Assembly: GCA_029260315.1 (NCBI GenBank)
Contig: JAJDDM010000115.1
Span: forward strand, 1-46,348
Source of the DNA: Phycisphaerales bacterium
Lineage (GTDB): Bacteria > Planctomycetota > Phycisphaerae > Phycisphaerales > UBA1924
Length of the DNA: 46,348 nt
Reading direction: 5' to 3'
The notes below the pieces were generated by a model. That model saw nothing but the letters and a program-made list of their open reading frames with translations. It made no database searches and was not told where the DNA came from. The position numbers and the translations under genes are program-made. Shown here in pieces: positions 8,938 to 17,423 of the stretch; position 1 is the first letter of the stretch, and each line of letters begins with the position of its first letter.

Positions 8938-10080
8938 ATGAAGCTTCTATGTGACCGAACCGCCCTGCTCGACGCGATCAACACCGTCTCCGGCGTCGTC
9001 GCCCAGAGAACGCCCAAACAGCAGCTCACCTGCGTCCATCTCCAGGCGCAGAGCGAGGGCGAGCTTGTGCTCTCGGGCACCGACGCCGAAATCTCCCTCC
9101 GCCTGCGACTCGATCGCGTCGAGGTCCAGGAGCCCGGCGAGGCCCTCGTCCCCGCCGACAAGCTCCGCCAGATCGTCTCCGCGGAAGACGGCGACGCGAC
9201 GCTTACCCTCGAGAGCGACGCCGACACCCTGCTCATCAAGGGCGCGGACGCCCAGTTCAAGGTCATCGGCCCGCCTGCGGGCGAGTTCCCCACGATTCCG
9301 GATGAGTCCGCCGCCAACGGCGCAAAGGACGCCTTCGAGCAGCCCCTCGGCTCGCTCGAACGCCTCATCTCCCGGACCATCTTCGCCAAGGCCCGCGACA
9401 ACTCCCGCTACGCGATCAACGGCGTGCTCCTGCGCCGTCAGGGCAAGAAGCTCGAGTTCGTCGCCACCGACGGACGCCGCCTCGCCGTCGCGCGGGCCAC
9501 CCTGCCCAAGGCCGACAAGGACGACCCCACCACCGCCTGCATCGTCCCGCCCAAGGCCCTCTCGACGCTTCAGAAGCTCGCCGACGATCCGGACGAGCTT
9601 GTCCGCATCGCGATCACCGACAACCAGATCGTCTTCATCCTCGGCGGCGACTCCCCCCGCGCCGTCCTCGCCAGCAACCTCGTCGAGGGCACCTTCCCGC
9701 CCTACGAGGACGTCATCCCCAAGGACCAGGACAAGATTGTCGTCCTCGACCGCGACGTCCTGAGCAGCGCCGTCCGAAGGGCCGCCCTGCTCACCAGCGA
9801 GGAGACCCGCGGGGTCAAGCTGAGTTTCAATCCCGGCGAGAAGCAGCTCACGATCGAGAGCCGCGCCCCCGAGATGGGCGAGGCAAAGATCACGATCGAC
9901 GTCGCCGAGTACAAGGGCGACGCGATCGAGATCGGCTTCAACCCCACGTTCATCCTCGACGCCCTGAAGATCCTGGAGCAGACCCGCGTGACGCTCGAGC
10001 TCAAGGGCCCGAACATGCCGGGGCTGTTCAAGGACGACGACGGGTTTCTCTACGTCGTGATGCCCGTGAATCTCCAGTAA
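8938..10080 (+). CDS. dnaN: DNA polymerase III beta subunit (sliding clamp)
   Basis: The 380-aa protein forms the ring that holds DNA polymerase III on the template. It starts MKLLCDRTALLDAINTVSGV and shows the three repeated clamp domains: the middle one with FAKARDNSRYAINGVLL and EFVATDGRRLAVA, the third with the C-terminal FKDDDGFLYVVMPVNLQ, which matches the usual ...Y.YVVMPM/V ending and its partner-binding pocket. Length is typical (about 370-380). ATG 8938 is chosen because the conserved N-terminus begins there; the frame is open further upstream without conservation. dnaN usually sits next to dnaA near the origin, but here the neighbours are tkt and bamA and no dnaA is visible. Confidence 0.97.
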   Translation: MKLLCDRTALLDAINTVSGVVAQRTPKQQLTCVHLQAQSEGELVLSGTDAEISLRLRLDRVEVQEPGEALVPADKLRQIVSAEDGDATLTLESDADTLLIKGADAQFKVIGPPAGEFPTIPDESAANGAKDAFEQPLGSLERLISRTIFAKARDNSRYAINGVLLRRQGKKLEFVATDGRRLAVARATLPKADKDDPTTACIVPPKALSTLQKLADDPDELVRIAITDNQIVFILGGDSPRAVLASNLVEGTFPPYEDVIPKDQDKIVVLDRDVLSSAVRRAALLTSEETRGVKLSFNPGEKQLTIESRAPEMGEAKITIDVAEYKGDAIEIGFNPTFILDALKILEQTRVTLELKGPNMPGLFKDDDGFLYVVMPVNLQ

Positions 10081-10180
10081 CACACCGTTCGCCCACATCC
10101 GCCGCCCCGCCCGGCACAAGCCCGGCGTCCCGAGGCCCAAGTTTGTGATTACTGACTTGGTGCGATATCGTCCGCGTCTT

Positions 10181-12775
10181 GTGACCCGCTCAATCCGCCC
10201 ACCCCGACGCCGCACACGCACCCCCCTGCTGGCGCTCGCGCCGTTGGCCATCGCGGTGCTGGCAGGCACGCCCGAGGGGCTCGCCCAGGACGCCCCCCCG
10301 CCGACCCCCCAGCCCACGCGCGACCAGCTCGCCGACCGCCCCGTCCGCCGGATCACCTTCCAGCAACCGGTCCCCGGCTCCGACCCGCTCCGATTTGAAC
10401 CGCTCACGGGTGAATCGCTGGGTCTGACCGAGAACTTCATCGAGACGAGGGTCGGGCAGATCTACGACGAGCAGAGCGTCAACGCCGACATCCGCCGGCT
10501 CAACCGCCTCGGACGCTTCGCCGAGATCACCGCCGACGCGACCATCCTCAGCGACGGCGGGCTCCACCTGGTCTACACCCTCATGCCGGCGCCCATCATC
10601 CGGGACGTCCAGATCCCCGCCAACACGACCGTGCGCGCCCGCGATATCGAGGAGGTCGTGGACCTGCTCCAGAACGCACCCGCCAACCGCCTGGAGCTCG
10701 ACCGCGCCGCCCGCGCCATCGAAGACCTCTACCGCGACAAGGGCTATCCCAACGTCACCGTCACCTGGGACCAATCCGAGCTCGAGCAGACCGGCGTCGT
10801 CTTCTTCCAGATCGTCGAGGGCTCGCGCGTCACCGTCTCGGACATCCGCTTTCAGTTCAGCGAGACCCAATCCTTCTCCCCCGCGCGATTGAAGAGCCAG
10901 ATCCAGACCGAGACCGTCGGCATCCTTCGCAAGGGCCGCCTCGACGACGAGCTGCTCATCGACGACGCCGCGGCGTTGATCCGCTTCTACCAGGACCGCG
11001 GCTTCCTCGACGCCCGCGTGCAGACAGCCCCGACCCGCATCAGCCCCAACGGACGCGAGGCGATCGTGACCTTCCTCGTCGAGGAGGGCCCGCGCTACAC
11101 GCTGCGAAACGTCCAGGTTTTCTACCCCAGGATCGAGCGCCGGGTCTTTGATACGCGCGAGCAGGCGACGGCAAACGCCCCGCCGGGCGAGGAGGTCGTC
11201 GCGATCGCCCCGGCCCAGTACGCCGTCTTCCGGCCCGAGCCGTACTCATCTGCGCAGATCGCCGGGCTCATCCCGCTCAAACGAGGCGACGTCTTCGCCC
11301 TCTCGGCGGTCCGCCAGAGCATGCGCCGCCTCGAGAACGCCTTCGGAGACCTCGGGCACGTCAACGTCCGCATGGACACCGAGGCGCTGCGTTATCACGA
11401 GCTGCGCGTCCCCGACGAACCCGGCAAGATGGACCTGCGCATCGACGTCGTCCCCGGCGAACGCTTCCGCACCGGGCTGACCGAGTCCATCGGCAACCAC
11501 CAGACCAAGACCAACGTCATCCTCCACGACGTCGAGCTCCGCCCCGATCGCCCGCTCAGCGCCGCCGACATCCGGCGCAGCCGCGAGCGGCTGATCCGGC
11601 GCGGCCTGTTCAACGTCAACCCAGGCGAGGGTCCCCTGCCGGATATCACCATCCAGGACGAGGACCCCCTCTTCCCCGGCTACCGCGACGTGCTCGTCGA
11701 GGTCCAGGAAACGACGACCCGCCGATTCAGCTTCGGCGGCGCCGTCAGCTCCGACCTCGGCGCGACCGCCAGCTTCCGCATCACCGAGCAGAACTTCGAC
11801 CTGCTCGACTTCCCCGACAGCCTCGATGAGTTCATCCGCCAGCGCTCGTTCCGCGGCGGCGGCCAGACCTTCAACCTCACCCTCGCCCCGGGCACCGAGC
11901 TCCAGACCTACTCCATCGGCGTCACCGACCCCACACTCCTCGACTCGGACTACGCCGGCAGCGCCTCGCTCCAGTTCCGCAACCGCCAGTTCCGCGAGTT
12001 CGACGAAGAACGCCTCGGCGGACGCATCGGCTTCGGCCGAAACTTCGGCCGGCGCTGGAACGGACGCGCCGTCATCCGCGCTGAGCAGGTCGGCATCTTC
12101 GACATCGAGCCCGACAACCCCGTCGACTTCTTCGAATCAGAAGGCACCAACTTCATCACCGGCCTCGCGCTCGAGCTCACCCGCAACACCACCGACCACC
12201 GCCTCATCCCCAGCCGCGGCTCGCGCACCCAGATCGCCATCGAGCAGGTCGGCCTCTTCGGCGGCGACTACCTCTTCAACGAACTCCACGCAGAGCACGC
12301 CATGTTCATCACCCTCTACGAGGACTACGACGCCAACCGCACCATCCTCGAACTCCGCGGCGAGGTCGGCTGGATCCCCCAGGGCAACGACGAGGCCCCC
12401 GTCTTCGAGCGCCTCTACCGCGGCGGACGCTCCTTCCGAGGCTTCGACTTCCGCACCATCGCCCCCAAGGGCATCCGCAACGACACCGGCGAGCAGAGCA
12501 ACGACCCCATCGGCGGATCCTGGGAGTTCTTCCTCGGCGCAGAACTCACCCAGCCCGTCTTTGAGGACGTCTTCGCAATCGCCTTCTTCATCGACTCCGG
12601 CACCGTCCAGGAGGACATCGGATTCGATGAGTATCGCGTCTCGTTCGGCGCAGGCATCCGCCTGATCACCCCCCTGAGCCCCGCACCCATCGCCGTCGAC
12701 TTCGGTTTCCCCCTGCTCAGTGAGGAACTCGACGAGGAACGCCTCATCACATTCACCATCGACGTGCCGTTCTGA
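10181..12775 (+). CDS. bamA: BamA/Omp85-family outer-membrane assembly protein
   Basis: BamA folds and inserts beta-barrel proteins into the outer membrane. The product (about 864 aa) has an Arg-rich signal peptide ending near AGTPEGLAQ, a series of POTRA domains (for example DEQSVNADIRRLNRLGRFAE and DRAARAIEDLYRDKGYPNV), and a C-terminal barrel of about 400 residues. The barrel contains the Omp85 loop motif RGGRSFRGFDFRTIAPKG and ends in Phe (ITFTIDVPF), as expected of a sorting signal. GTG 10181 is preferred over GTG 10145, because the 12 codons between them lack the C/G-ending bias of the gene and the 10181 start gives a compact signal peptide. It leads a cluster with skp, lpxD and lpxC. 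Confidence 0.92.
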   Translation: MTRSIRPPRRRTRTPLLALAPLAIAVLAGTPEGLAQDAPPPTPQPTRDQLADRPVRRITFQQPVPGSDPLRFEPLTGESLGLTENFIETRVGQIYDEQSVNADIRRLNRLGRFAEITADATILSDGGLHLVYTLMPAPIIRDVQIPANTTVRARDIEEVVDLLQNAPANRLELDRAARAIEDLYRDKGYPNVTVTWDQSELEQTGVVFFQIVEGSRVTVSDIRFQFSETQSFSPARLKSQIQTETVGILRKGRLDDELLIDDAAALIRFYQDRGFLDARVQTAPTRISPNGREAIVTFLVEEGPRYTLRNVQVFYPRIERRVFDTREQATANAPPGEEVVAIAPAQYAVFRPEPYSSAQIAGLIPLKRGDVFALSAVRQSMRRLENAFGDLGHVNVRMDTEALRYHELRVPDEPGKMDLRIDVVPGERFRTGLTESIGNHQTKTNVILHDVELRPDRPLSAADIRRSRERLIRRGLFNVNPGEGPLPDITIQDEDPLFPGYRDVLVEVQETTTRRFSFGGAVSSDLGATASFRITEQNFDLLDFPDSLDEFIRQRSFRGGGQTFNLTLAPGTELQTYSIGVTDPTLLDSDYAGSASLQFRNRQFREFDEERLGGRIGFGRNFGRRWNGRAVIRAEQVGIFDIEPDNPVDFFESEGTNFITGLALELTRNTTDHRLIPSRGSRTQIAIEQVGLFGGDYLFNELHAEHAMFITLYEDYDANRTILELRGEVGWIPQGNDEAPVFERLYRGGRSFRGFDFRTIAPKGIRNDTGEQSNDPIGGSWEFFLGAELTQPVFEDVFAIAFFIDSGTVQEDIGFDEYRVSFGAGIRLITPLSPAPIAVDFGFPLLSEELDEERLITFTIDVPF

Positions 12776-12877
12776 GCCCCCGCCCCCCTGAATCCACCGG
12801 TCGCGGCGCTCGATCACCTGCCTTATACTCCCCATCACACCTCGCGGACCGAACAACCGCCGAAAGAGGAGACCACC

Positions 12878-13489
12878 ATGCGACGATCCGCCCCGTGGAT
12901 AGCTGCCGCCGTGCTCGCCACAGGCTGGGCCATGGCGATGACCGCGACGGCCACAAACGTGCCCGCGCCCCAAGCCGCGACGCCGACCGCCGTCGCCACG
13001 ATCGACCTGGAAGTCCTGTTCAATCAGCTGGAGGAGCTGGACGACCTCAACGCGGCCCTGGACGCGAAGGCCGAGGAACTCAAGAAGGAGCCGCAGCGCA
13101 TCTTCGAGGAGATGAGGCGGATCAACGACAACCTGGACATGCTCGAACGCTCGTCCGAGGAGGAGCTGGGAGACCGCGCCAGGCTGTACGTCCTCAACGC
13201 CCAGCAGAAGGCTCTCTCCGAGGCCGCCACGCAACTCATGGCGATTGAGGAGGGGCGGATCAACCGCCAGATCTACCTCAAGGCCCTGGCGGCGATCGAG
13301 GAAACCGCGCTAGCCGAAGGCATCGACCTCGTCCTGCTCGACGACCAGGCGATCGAGGTGAAGGAGGGCACGAGCCCGCAGGTCAACGCCGCGATCCTCG
13401 CGCGCCAGATCCTCTACGCCGGCGAGGCGATCGACATCACCGTGGACGTCGCCCAGCGCATGAACAACGACTACGCAGTGGGGAACTGA
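12878..13489 (+). CDS. skp: Skp/OmpH-family periplasmic chaperone
   Basis: This 203-aa protein has a signal peptide (MRRSAPWIAAAVLATGWAMA...). The body resembles Skp/OmpH: a short strand with ATIDLEVLFNQLEELDDLNA, then a long charged coiled coil (ELKKEPQRIFEEMRRINDNL...) and a return helix, ending in the small beta domain (EGIDLVLLDDQAIEV). Skp binds unfolded outer-membrane proteins in the periplasm and hands them to BamA, which fits its place right after bamA. SD site AGAGGAG lies before ATG 12878. A TATACT at 12824-12829 could be a -10 box but lacks a good -35. Only 3 bases separate it from lpxD. Confidence 0.85.
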   Translation: MRRSAPWIAAAVLATGWAMAMTATATNVPAPQAATPTAVATIDLEVLFNQLEELDDLNAALDAKAEELKKEPQRIFEEMRRINDNLDMLERSSEEELGDRARLYVLNAQQKALSEAATQLMAIEEGRINRQIYLKALAAIEETALAEGIDLVLLDDQAIEVKEGTSPQVNAAILARQILYAGEAIDITVDVAQRMNNDYAVGN

Positions 13490-13492
13490 TCC

Positions 13493-14554
13493 GTGACGCC
13501 TCTCGCGACCGCGCGCACCACCGCCGAGATCGCCGAGCACGTCGGGGCCGACCTCGACGGGCCCAGCGAGCTGCTCATCCACGGCTTCGACTTCATCGAG
13601 CAGGCCGCGCCCGGCTCGATGACCTTCATCCGCTCGGCACGCTTCGCCGACCTCTGGAAGGGCTCGCGCGCCTCGGCGGCCCTGGTCAGCAAGAGTGTCA
13701 ACATCGCCGACCACGACCCGACGCGCAGAGCCCTGCTCTACGTCGATGACGCCGACCTCGCCCTAATCAAGGTCATGCACCTCGTCGAGCCGACGGGGAC
13801 GACCCACCGTCCGGGCGTCGATCTCAGCGCAAGCGTCCACCCCGACGCCGAGATCGCCCCCACCGCCCGCATCGGCCCCAACTGCACGGTCGAGAGCGGC
13901 GCACGCATCGGCGAGCGCGCCAACCTCGTCGCCAACGTCTTCGTCGGCAGCGGCTCTTCCATCGGCCAGGACACCACGCTCATGCCGGGCGTCGTCGTCA
14001 TGCACGCCTGCTCCATCGCCGACCGCTGCACCATCCACGCCACAACCGTCATCGGCGCAGACGGCTTCGGCTACGCCCCCAGCCCCGACGGCAACAGCCT
14101 GGTCAAAATCCCACACCCCGGCGGCGTCCAGATCCACGACGACGTCGAGATCGGAGCCTGCACCGCCATCGACCGCGCAAAGCTCGGCGACACCATCATC
14201 GGCCAGGGCACCAAGATCGACAACCACGTTCAGGTCGGGCACGGCTGCCGCATCGGGCGCGGCTGCGTCATCTGCGGCAGCACCGGCATCTCCGGATCGG
14301 TCACCATCGGCGACGGCGTGCAGATCGGCGGCGGCGTCGGCATCGCAGACAACCTCACCGTCGGCGATCGCGCTCGCATCGGCGCAAACTCCGGGGTTCT
14401 CAACGACGTCCCCGCGGGCGAGACATGGGTCGGCATCCCCGCCGGGCGCGCCCGCGACAACCTCCTCAACTACGCCGCGTTCCGGCGTCTGGCCGACATC
14501 GCCCGCGACGTCAAAAAGCTCAAGTCCGCGAGCGAGTCCACGGATCCATCGTGA
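13493..14554 (+). CDS. lpxD: UDP-3-O-acylglucosamine N-acyltransferase
   Basis: LpxD adds the second acyl chain in lipid A synthesis (UDP-3-O-acyl-glucosamine to the 2,3-diacyl form, acyl-ACP as donor). The 353-aa protein has the N-terminal uridine-binding region (residues 1-100, AAPGSMTFIRSARFADLWKG), then a left-handed beta-helix of hexapeptide repeats (IGPNCTVESGARIGERANLV...). It contains the family motif VIGADGFGYAP and QVGHGCRIG with the expected catalytic His at residue 250. The start is GTG 13493, 3 bases after skp. Its stop overlaps the GTG start of lpxC by 4 bases (GTGA), so the two are probably translationally coupled. Confidence 0.95.
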   Translation: MTPLATARTTAEIAEHVGADLDGPSELLIHGFDFIEQAAPGSMTFIRSARFADLWKGSRASAALVSKSVNIADHDPTRRALLYVDDADLALIKVMHLVEPTGTTHRPGVDLSASVHPDAEIAPTARIGPNCTVESGARIGERANLVANVFVGSGSSIGQDTTLMPGVVVMHACSIADRCTIHATTVIGADGFGYAPSPDGNSLVKIPHPGGVQIHDDVEIGACTAIDRAKLGDTIIGQGTKIDNHVQVGHGCRIGRGCVICGSTGISGSVTIGDGVQIGGGVGIADNLTVGDRARIGANSGVLNDVPAGETWVGIPAGRARDNLLNYAAFRRLADIARDVKKLKSASESTDPS

Positions 14555-15429
14555 CACGCCCGGGCAAACGCAAGACTCTCGCCCAGCCCCTCGCCGGCCG
14601 CGGCGTCTCGCTCTTCACCGCACGCGAGGTCATGTACGCCATCCGCCCGGCAGAGCCCGGCGACGGCATCCGCTTTCGGCGCGTCGATCTCGAAGGAAAG
14701 CCCGAGATCCCGGCAACGATCGCACACCTAAGCGACAAGCCCGTCCACCCCGCCCTCGAGAAGCTCCCGCCCCGCTGCACGACGATCGAAGTCGGCGGCG
14801 CGTCCGTCGCGACCATCGAGCACGTCGTGAGCGCCCTCGCCGGCCTCGCCGTCACCGACGCGACCATCGAGCTCGACGCCCCCGAGATGCCCATCTTCGA
14901 CGGCTCGGCGATGCCCTACGTCATCCAGCTCAACGCCGTCGGCCTCGTCGAACTCGACGCCCGAACCGAGCCGATCGTGGTCGTTGAGCCGATCCGCATC
15001 GAGCGGGGCGAGGCATGGATCGAGGCGACGCCGAGTAATTGCGACGACGCCCGGGCGTTCCGCTACACCTACGAACTCGACTACGGCCCAAACCCCGCCA
15101 TCCAGCCGCAATCGGCGACCTGGGCCGCCGGCGACGACTACGCCCGCGAACTCGCCCCGGCCCGCACCTTCAGCCTCGACCACGAGGCCCGCGCGATGCA
15201 GGCCGCCGGGCTCTTCAAGCACCTGACCCCCCAAGACATGCTCGTCCTCAGCCCGCTCGGCCCGATCGACAACGAGCTCCGCTACGACAACGAGCCCGCC
15301 CGCCACAAGCTCCTCGACCTCATCGGCGACCTCGTCCTGGCAGGCCGGCCGATCCATGGTCACGTCCGTGCGCACAAGGCCGGACATGCGCTGAACCACG
15401 AGATGGCAATGCGGCTTGTCGCGCCTTGA
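14551..15429 (+). CDS. lpxC: UDP-3-O-acyl-N-acetylglucosamine deacetylase
   Basis: LpxC is the zinc deacetylase that commits the cell to lipid A synthesis. The 292-aa product has the two-domain LpxC layout. EHVVSALAGL carries zinc ligand His91, and RHKLLDLIGDL carries ligands His252 and Asp256. GHALN carries the catalytic His279. DGSAMPYV and ARTFSLDHE are also present. It is a stand-alone enzyme, not the LpxC-FabZ fusion seen in Bacteroidota. GTG 14551 overlaps the lpxD stop. With lpxD, bamA and skp nearby this supports a diderm cell with lipid A. Confidence 0.95.
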   Translation: MTRPGKRKTLAQPLAGRGVSLFTAREVMYAIRPAEPGDGIRFRRVDLEGKPEIPATIAHLSDKPVHPALEKLPPRCTTIEVGGASVATIEHVVSALAGLAVTDATIELDAPEMPIFDGSAMPYVIQLNAVGLVELDARTEPIVVVEPIRIERGEAWIEATPSNCDDARAFRYTYELDYGPNPAIQPQSATWAAGDDYARELAPARTFSLDHEARAMQAAGLFKHLTPQDMLVLSPLGPIDNELRYDNEPARHKLLDLIGDLVLAGRPIHGHVRAHKAGHALNHEMAMRLVAP

Positions 15430-15485
15430 TTCGTTATCCTCGATCCTGATCGAAGCATTTGGCCGAGAATCTAGATACTGGTCAG

Positions 15486-15514
15486 TTGACACGATGGGCG
15501 AAGTCTGTTAGTGT
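15486..15514 (+). promoter_or_regulatory. Predicted promoter of the YwgA-like/HD operon
   Basis: TTGACA (15486-15491), a 17-bp spacer and TAGTGT (15509-15514) give a perfect -35 box and a partial -10 box. The region is more AT-rich than the flanks and lies 30 bases before the start codon at 15545. This suggests the two genes are transcribed on their own and not as read-through from lpxC. Confidence 0.55.
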
Positions 15515-15544
15515 TGTGTTTGCACTGGCTACGGAAGGGCGGCA

Positions 15545-16075
15545 ATGGACAAGTACCGGGTCGCGAAGCTCATCCAATGGGCCAAAACTCTGCGCACGCG
15601 GAAAAGGTTGCAAAAAGTGGTCTATCTGCTCAACGCGGCGGATTGCCCATTCGATGCCGAGTTCAACCTCCACCACTACGGGCCGTACTCCCACGAACTC
15701 GCCCAACTAACGGACGAGATGGTCCGCGCCGATCTTCTGGTCGAACAGGCCGAGCCGAATCCCATGGGTGGACAGACCTACTCGTATCAGTTGTCTGAGC
15801 GAGCCGCCGATCAAGTGAAGAGTGTTGAAGACAATCCTCATCGATCGGAGGATCTGAAACGGTTTGAAGAGTTCAGCTCGCTCGCCGATCGCCTGCTGAA
15901 GGAGTCGGTGTCCCGCCTGGAGTACGCCGCGACCGTGGCGTATTTCAAGCGACAGGACAGGTCGTGGGACGAGGCGCGGGAATGCGCCGCGAAGTTCAAG
16001 AGACTCCCGTCGGATGGTGTGGATATGCGCGACGCTGAGCGCTTGGCGCGAGAGGTGATGGAGACCAATGGCTGA
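15545..16075 (+). CDS. YwgA/Panacea-like protein, partner of the HD phosphohydrolase
   Basis: This 176-aa cytoplasmic protein has an N-terminal part like Bacillus YwgA and, more distantly, the Panacea (DUF4065) antitoxin fold: a helix with LQKVVYLLNAA (22-32), then FNLHHYGPYSHELAQLTDEM (40-59) with the typical HYGPYS, then a winged-helix-like segment. The C-terminal half is charged and helical. In Bacillus ywgA lies next to ywfO, an HD phosphohydrolase gene, and the same pairing is seen here: the stop and the next start share one base (TGATG). Codon choice is less C/G-biased than in lpxC or rho, which suggests transfer. Function is unproven; control or neutralisation of the HD enzyme is the leading idea. 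The SD-like GGAAGGG precedes ATG 15545. Confidence 0.65.
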   Translation: MDKYRVAKLIQWAKTLRTRKRLQKVVYLLNAADCPFDAEFNLHHYGPYSHELAQLTDEMVRADLLVEQAEPNPMGGQTYSYQLSERAADQVKSVEDNPHRSEDLKRFEEFSSLADRLLKESVSRLEYAATVAYFKRQDRSWDEARECAAKFKRLPSDGVDMRDAERLAREVMETNG

Positions 16076-17415
16076 TGGCTTCCAAGATATTTCGCGACCC
16101 GCTCTATAACTACATTGCCATCGACCTGAGCCGTGATCGGTGGCTGGTCGAGCTACTCAACTCTCCGGAGATTCAGAGGCTCCGACGCATCCACCAGCTG
16201 GGCGTGAGTGAGTTCACCTACCCGGGCGCGAGCCATACTCGATTAGCTCACACACTCGGCGTATTGCACCTGATGCAGCGAACTCATGAGCGGGTAGAGC
16301 AGATCGCTGACGACGAAAGCGTCCGGATCTGCCGCGGGAGGTTGCTGGCAGCAGCGCTCCTGCACGACGTTGGGCATGGCCCGTTTTCTCATTTGTTCGA
16401 GCCGTGCCTGGGCATCGACCACGAAGAGTGGTCTGTGAGGATCGTGCGTGGCGAGCAGACGCGAGTCAATCAGGTCCTTCGCGGCGTGGACCCAACTCTT
16501 CCCGAGACAGTCGCTCAGTTGATTGAGAAGGACAACCACGATCTACCCGAATGGCAGAGGTACCTTCTCTCCAGCCAACTCGACGCCGACCGAATGGACT
16601 ACCTTCGTCGGGACAGTCTCTTTACGGGTAGCGGATATGGCCACTTCGATTGGTATCGGCTCATCAACACGCTTGAGTTTCACGACGCCGGAGGGCAGCG
16701 AGACATCGTCTGGCCCGAGAAAGCGAAGTTCGCCATCGAGGAGTACGTCTTCGCTCGCTATTACATGTACCAGAATGTCTATCTGCACAAGACCACACGC
16801 TGTTTCGAGAAGCTGGTAGAGGCGATGTGGAACCGGGCCAGGAGACTGCGTGACGACGGACACGAGGTCAACCTGGTCCCCGCCATCGACGCATTCTGGT
16901 CCGCCTCGGAGCCGACCGTGGAGCAGTATCTGGCGATCGAAGAGTTCACCGTGCTCCAACAGATACAGCAGTGGATGGAGCACGATGACGAGCCTCTAAA
17001 AGACTTGGCGAGACGCTTCCTGAGCCGAGACCGATTCGCCATGATCGAGGCCCCGCCACTCGGGAACGATCTGACAGATGGCTACGCAGAATGGGAAGAG
17101 GCTCTCCGACAGGTTGTGCGGGACGGTGGCTTCGAGAACACGGAGGCATACTGCCTGAAGGACCAGCTCAAGGGTAAGTACAACCAGCCCTACTTCCCCG
17201 AAAAAGAGAGCGACGAGCAAAGCGCCAAGAACGCGATTCGGATCAAGGTCAGCGGCGAGACTCAACCGATCGAAATCTCGCAACTCCTGCCGCGGCTTGT
17301 CCCCATAACGACCGAATCACGGGACCAATACCGATACTATGTGCCGGCTGACATACGAGAGAAAGCGCAGAACCTCAGAGATCAGTTTGCTGGGCGCGCA
17401 GGAGTTTCGCCCTAA
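16075..17415 (+). CDS. HD-domain phosphohydrolase of the YwfO/dNTPase-like type
   Basis: The 446-aa protein matches the HD family that includes YwfO, the Enterococcus dNTP triphosphohydrolase EF1143 and, more distantly, SAMHD1. It opens FRDPLYNYIAIDLSRDRWLV (6-25). The metal site is R56-x-x-H59 in HTRLAHTLGVLH, then LLHDVGHGPFSH with His97-Asp98. The distal family signature LDADRMDYLRRD (169-180) supplies the last ligand. Residues after 200 are helical, and the last about 60 residues form a separate small region. The likely reaction is removal of triphosphate from (d)NTPs, but other nucleotides are possible. It is translationally coupled to the YwgA-like gene, and its codon use differs from neighbours. 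Such enzymes are known from nucleotide pool control and phage defence. Confidence 0.8.
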   Translation: MASKIFRDPLYNYIAIDLSRDRWLVELLNSPEIQRLRRIHQLGVSEFTYPGASHTRLAHTLGVLHLMQRTHERVEQIADDESVRICRGRLLAAALLHDVGHGPFSHLFEPCLGIDHEEWSVRIVRGEQTRVNQVLRGVDPTLPETVAQLIEKDNHDLPEWQRYLLSSQLDADRMDYLRRDSLFTGSGYGHFDWYRLINTLEFHDAGGQRDIVWPEKAKFAIEEYVFARYYMYQNVYLHKTTRCFEKLVEAMWNRARRLRDDGHEVNLVPAIDAFWSASEPTVEQYLAIEEFTVLQQIQQWMEHDDEPLKDLARRFLSRDRFAMIEAPPLGNDLTDGYAEWEEALRQVVRDGGFENTEAYCLKDQLKGKYNQPYFPEKESDEQSAKNAIRIKVSGETQPIEISQLLPRLVPITTESRDQYRYYVPADIREKAQNLRDQFAGRAGVSP

Positions 17416-17423
17416 CGCTCCGG

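Noticed and set aside
12824..12829. TATACT as skp promoter
   Set aside because: No -35 sequence at proper distance, so it is mentioned in the skp entry but not called as a feature.
15433..15460. Possible terminator after lpxC (TCGAT-CCTG-ATCGA)
   Set aside because: Only 5 base pairs and a broken T-run; too weak to call.
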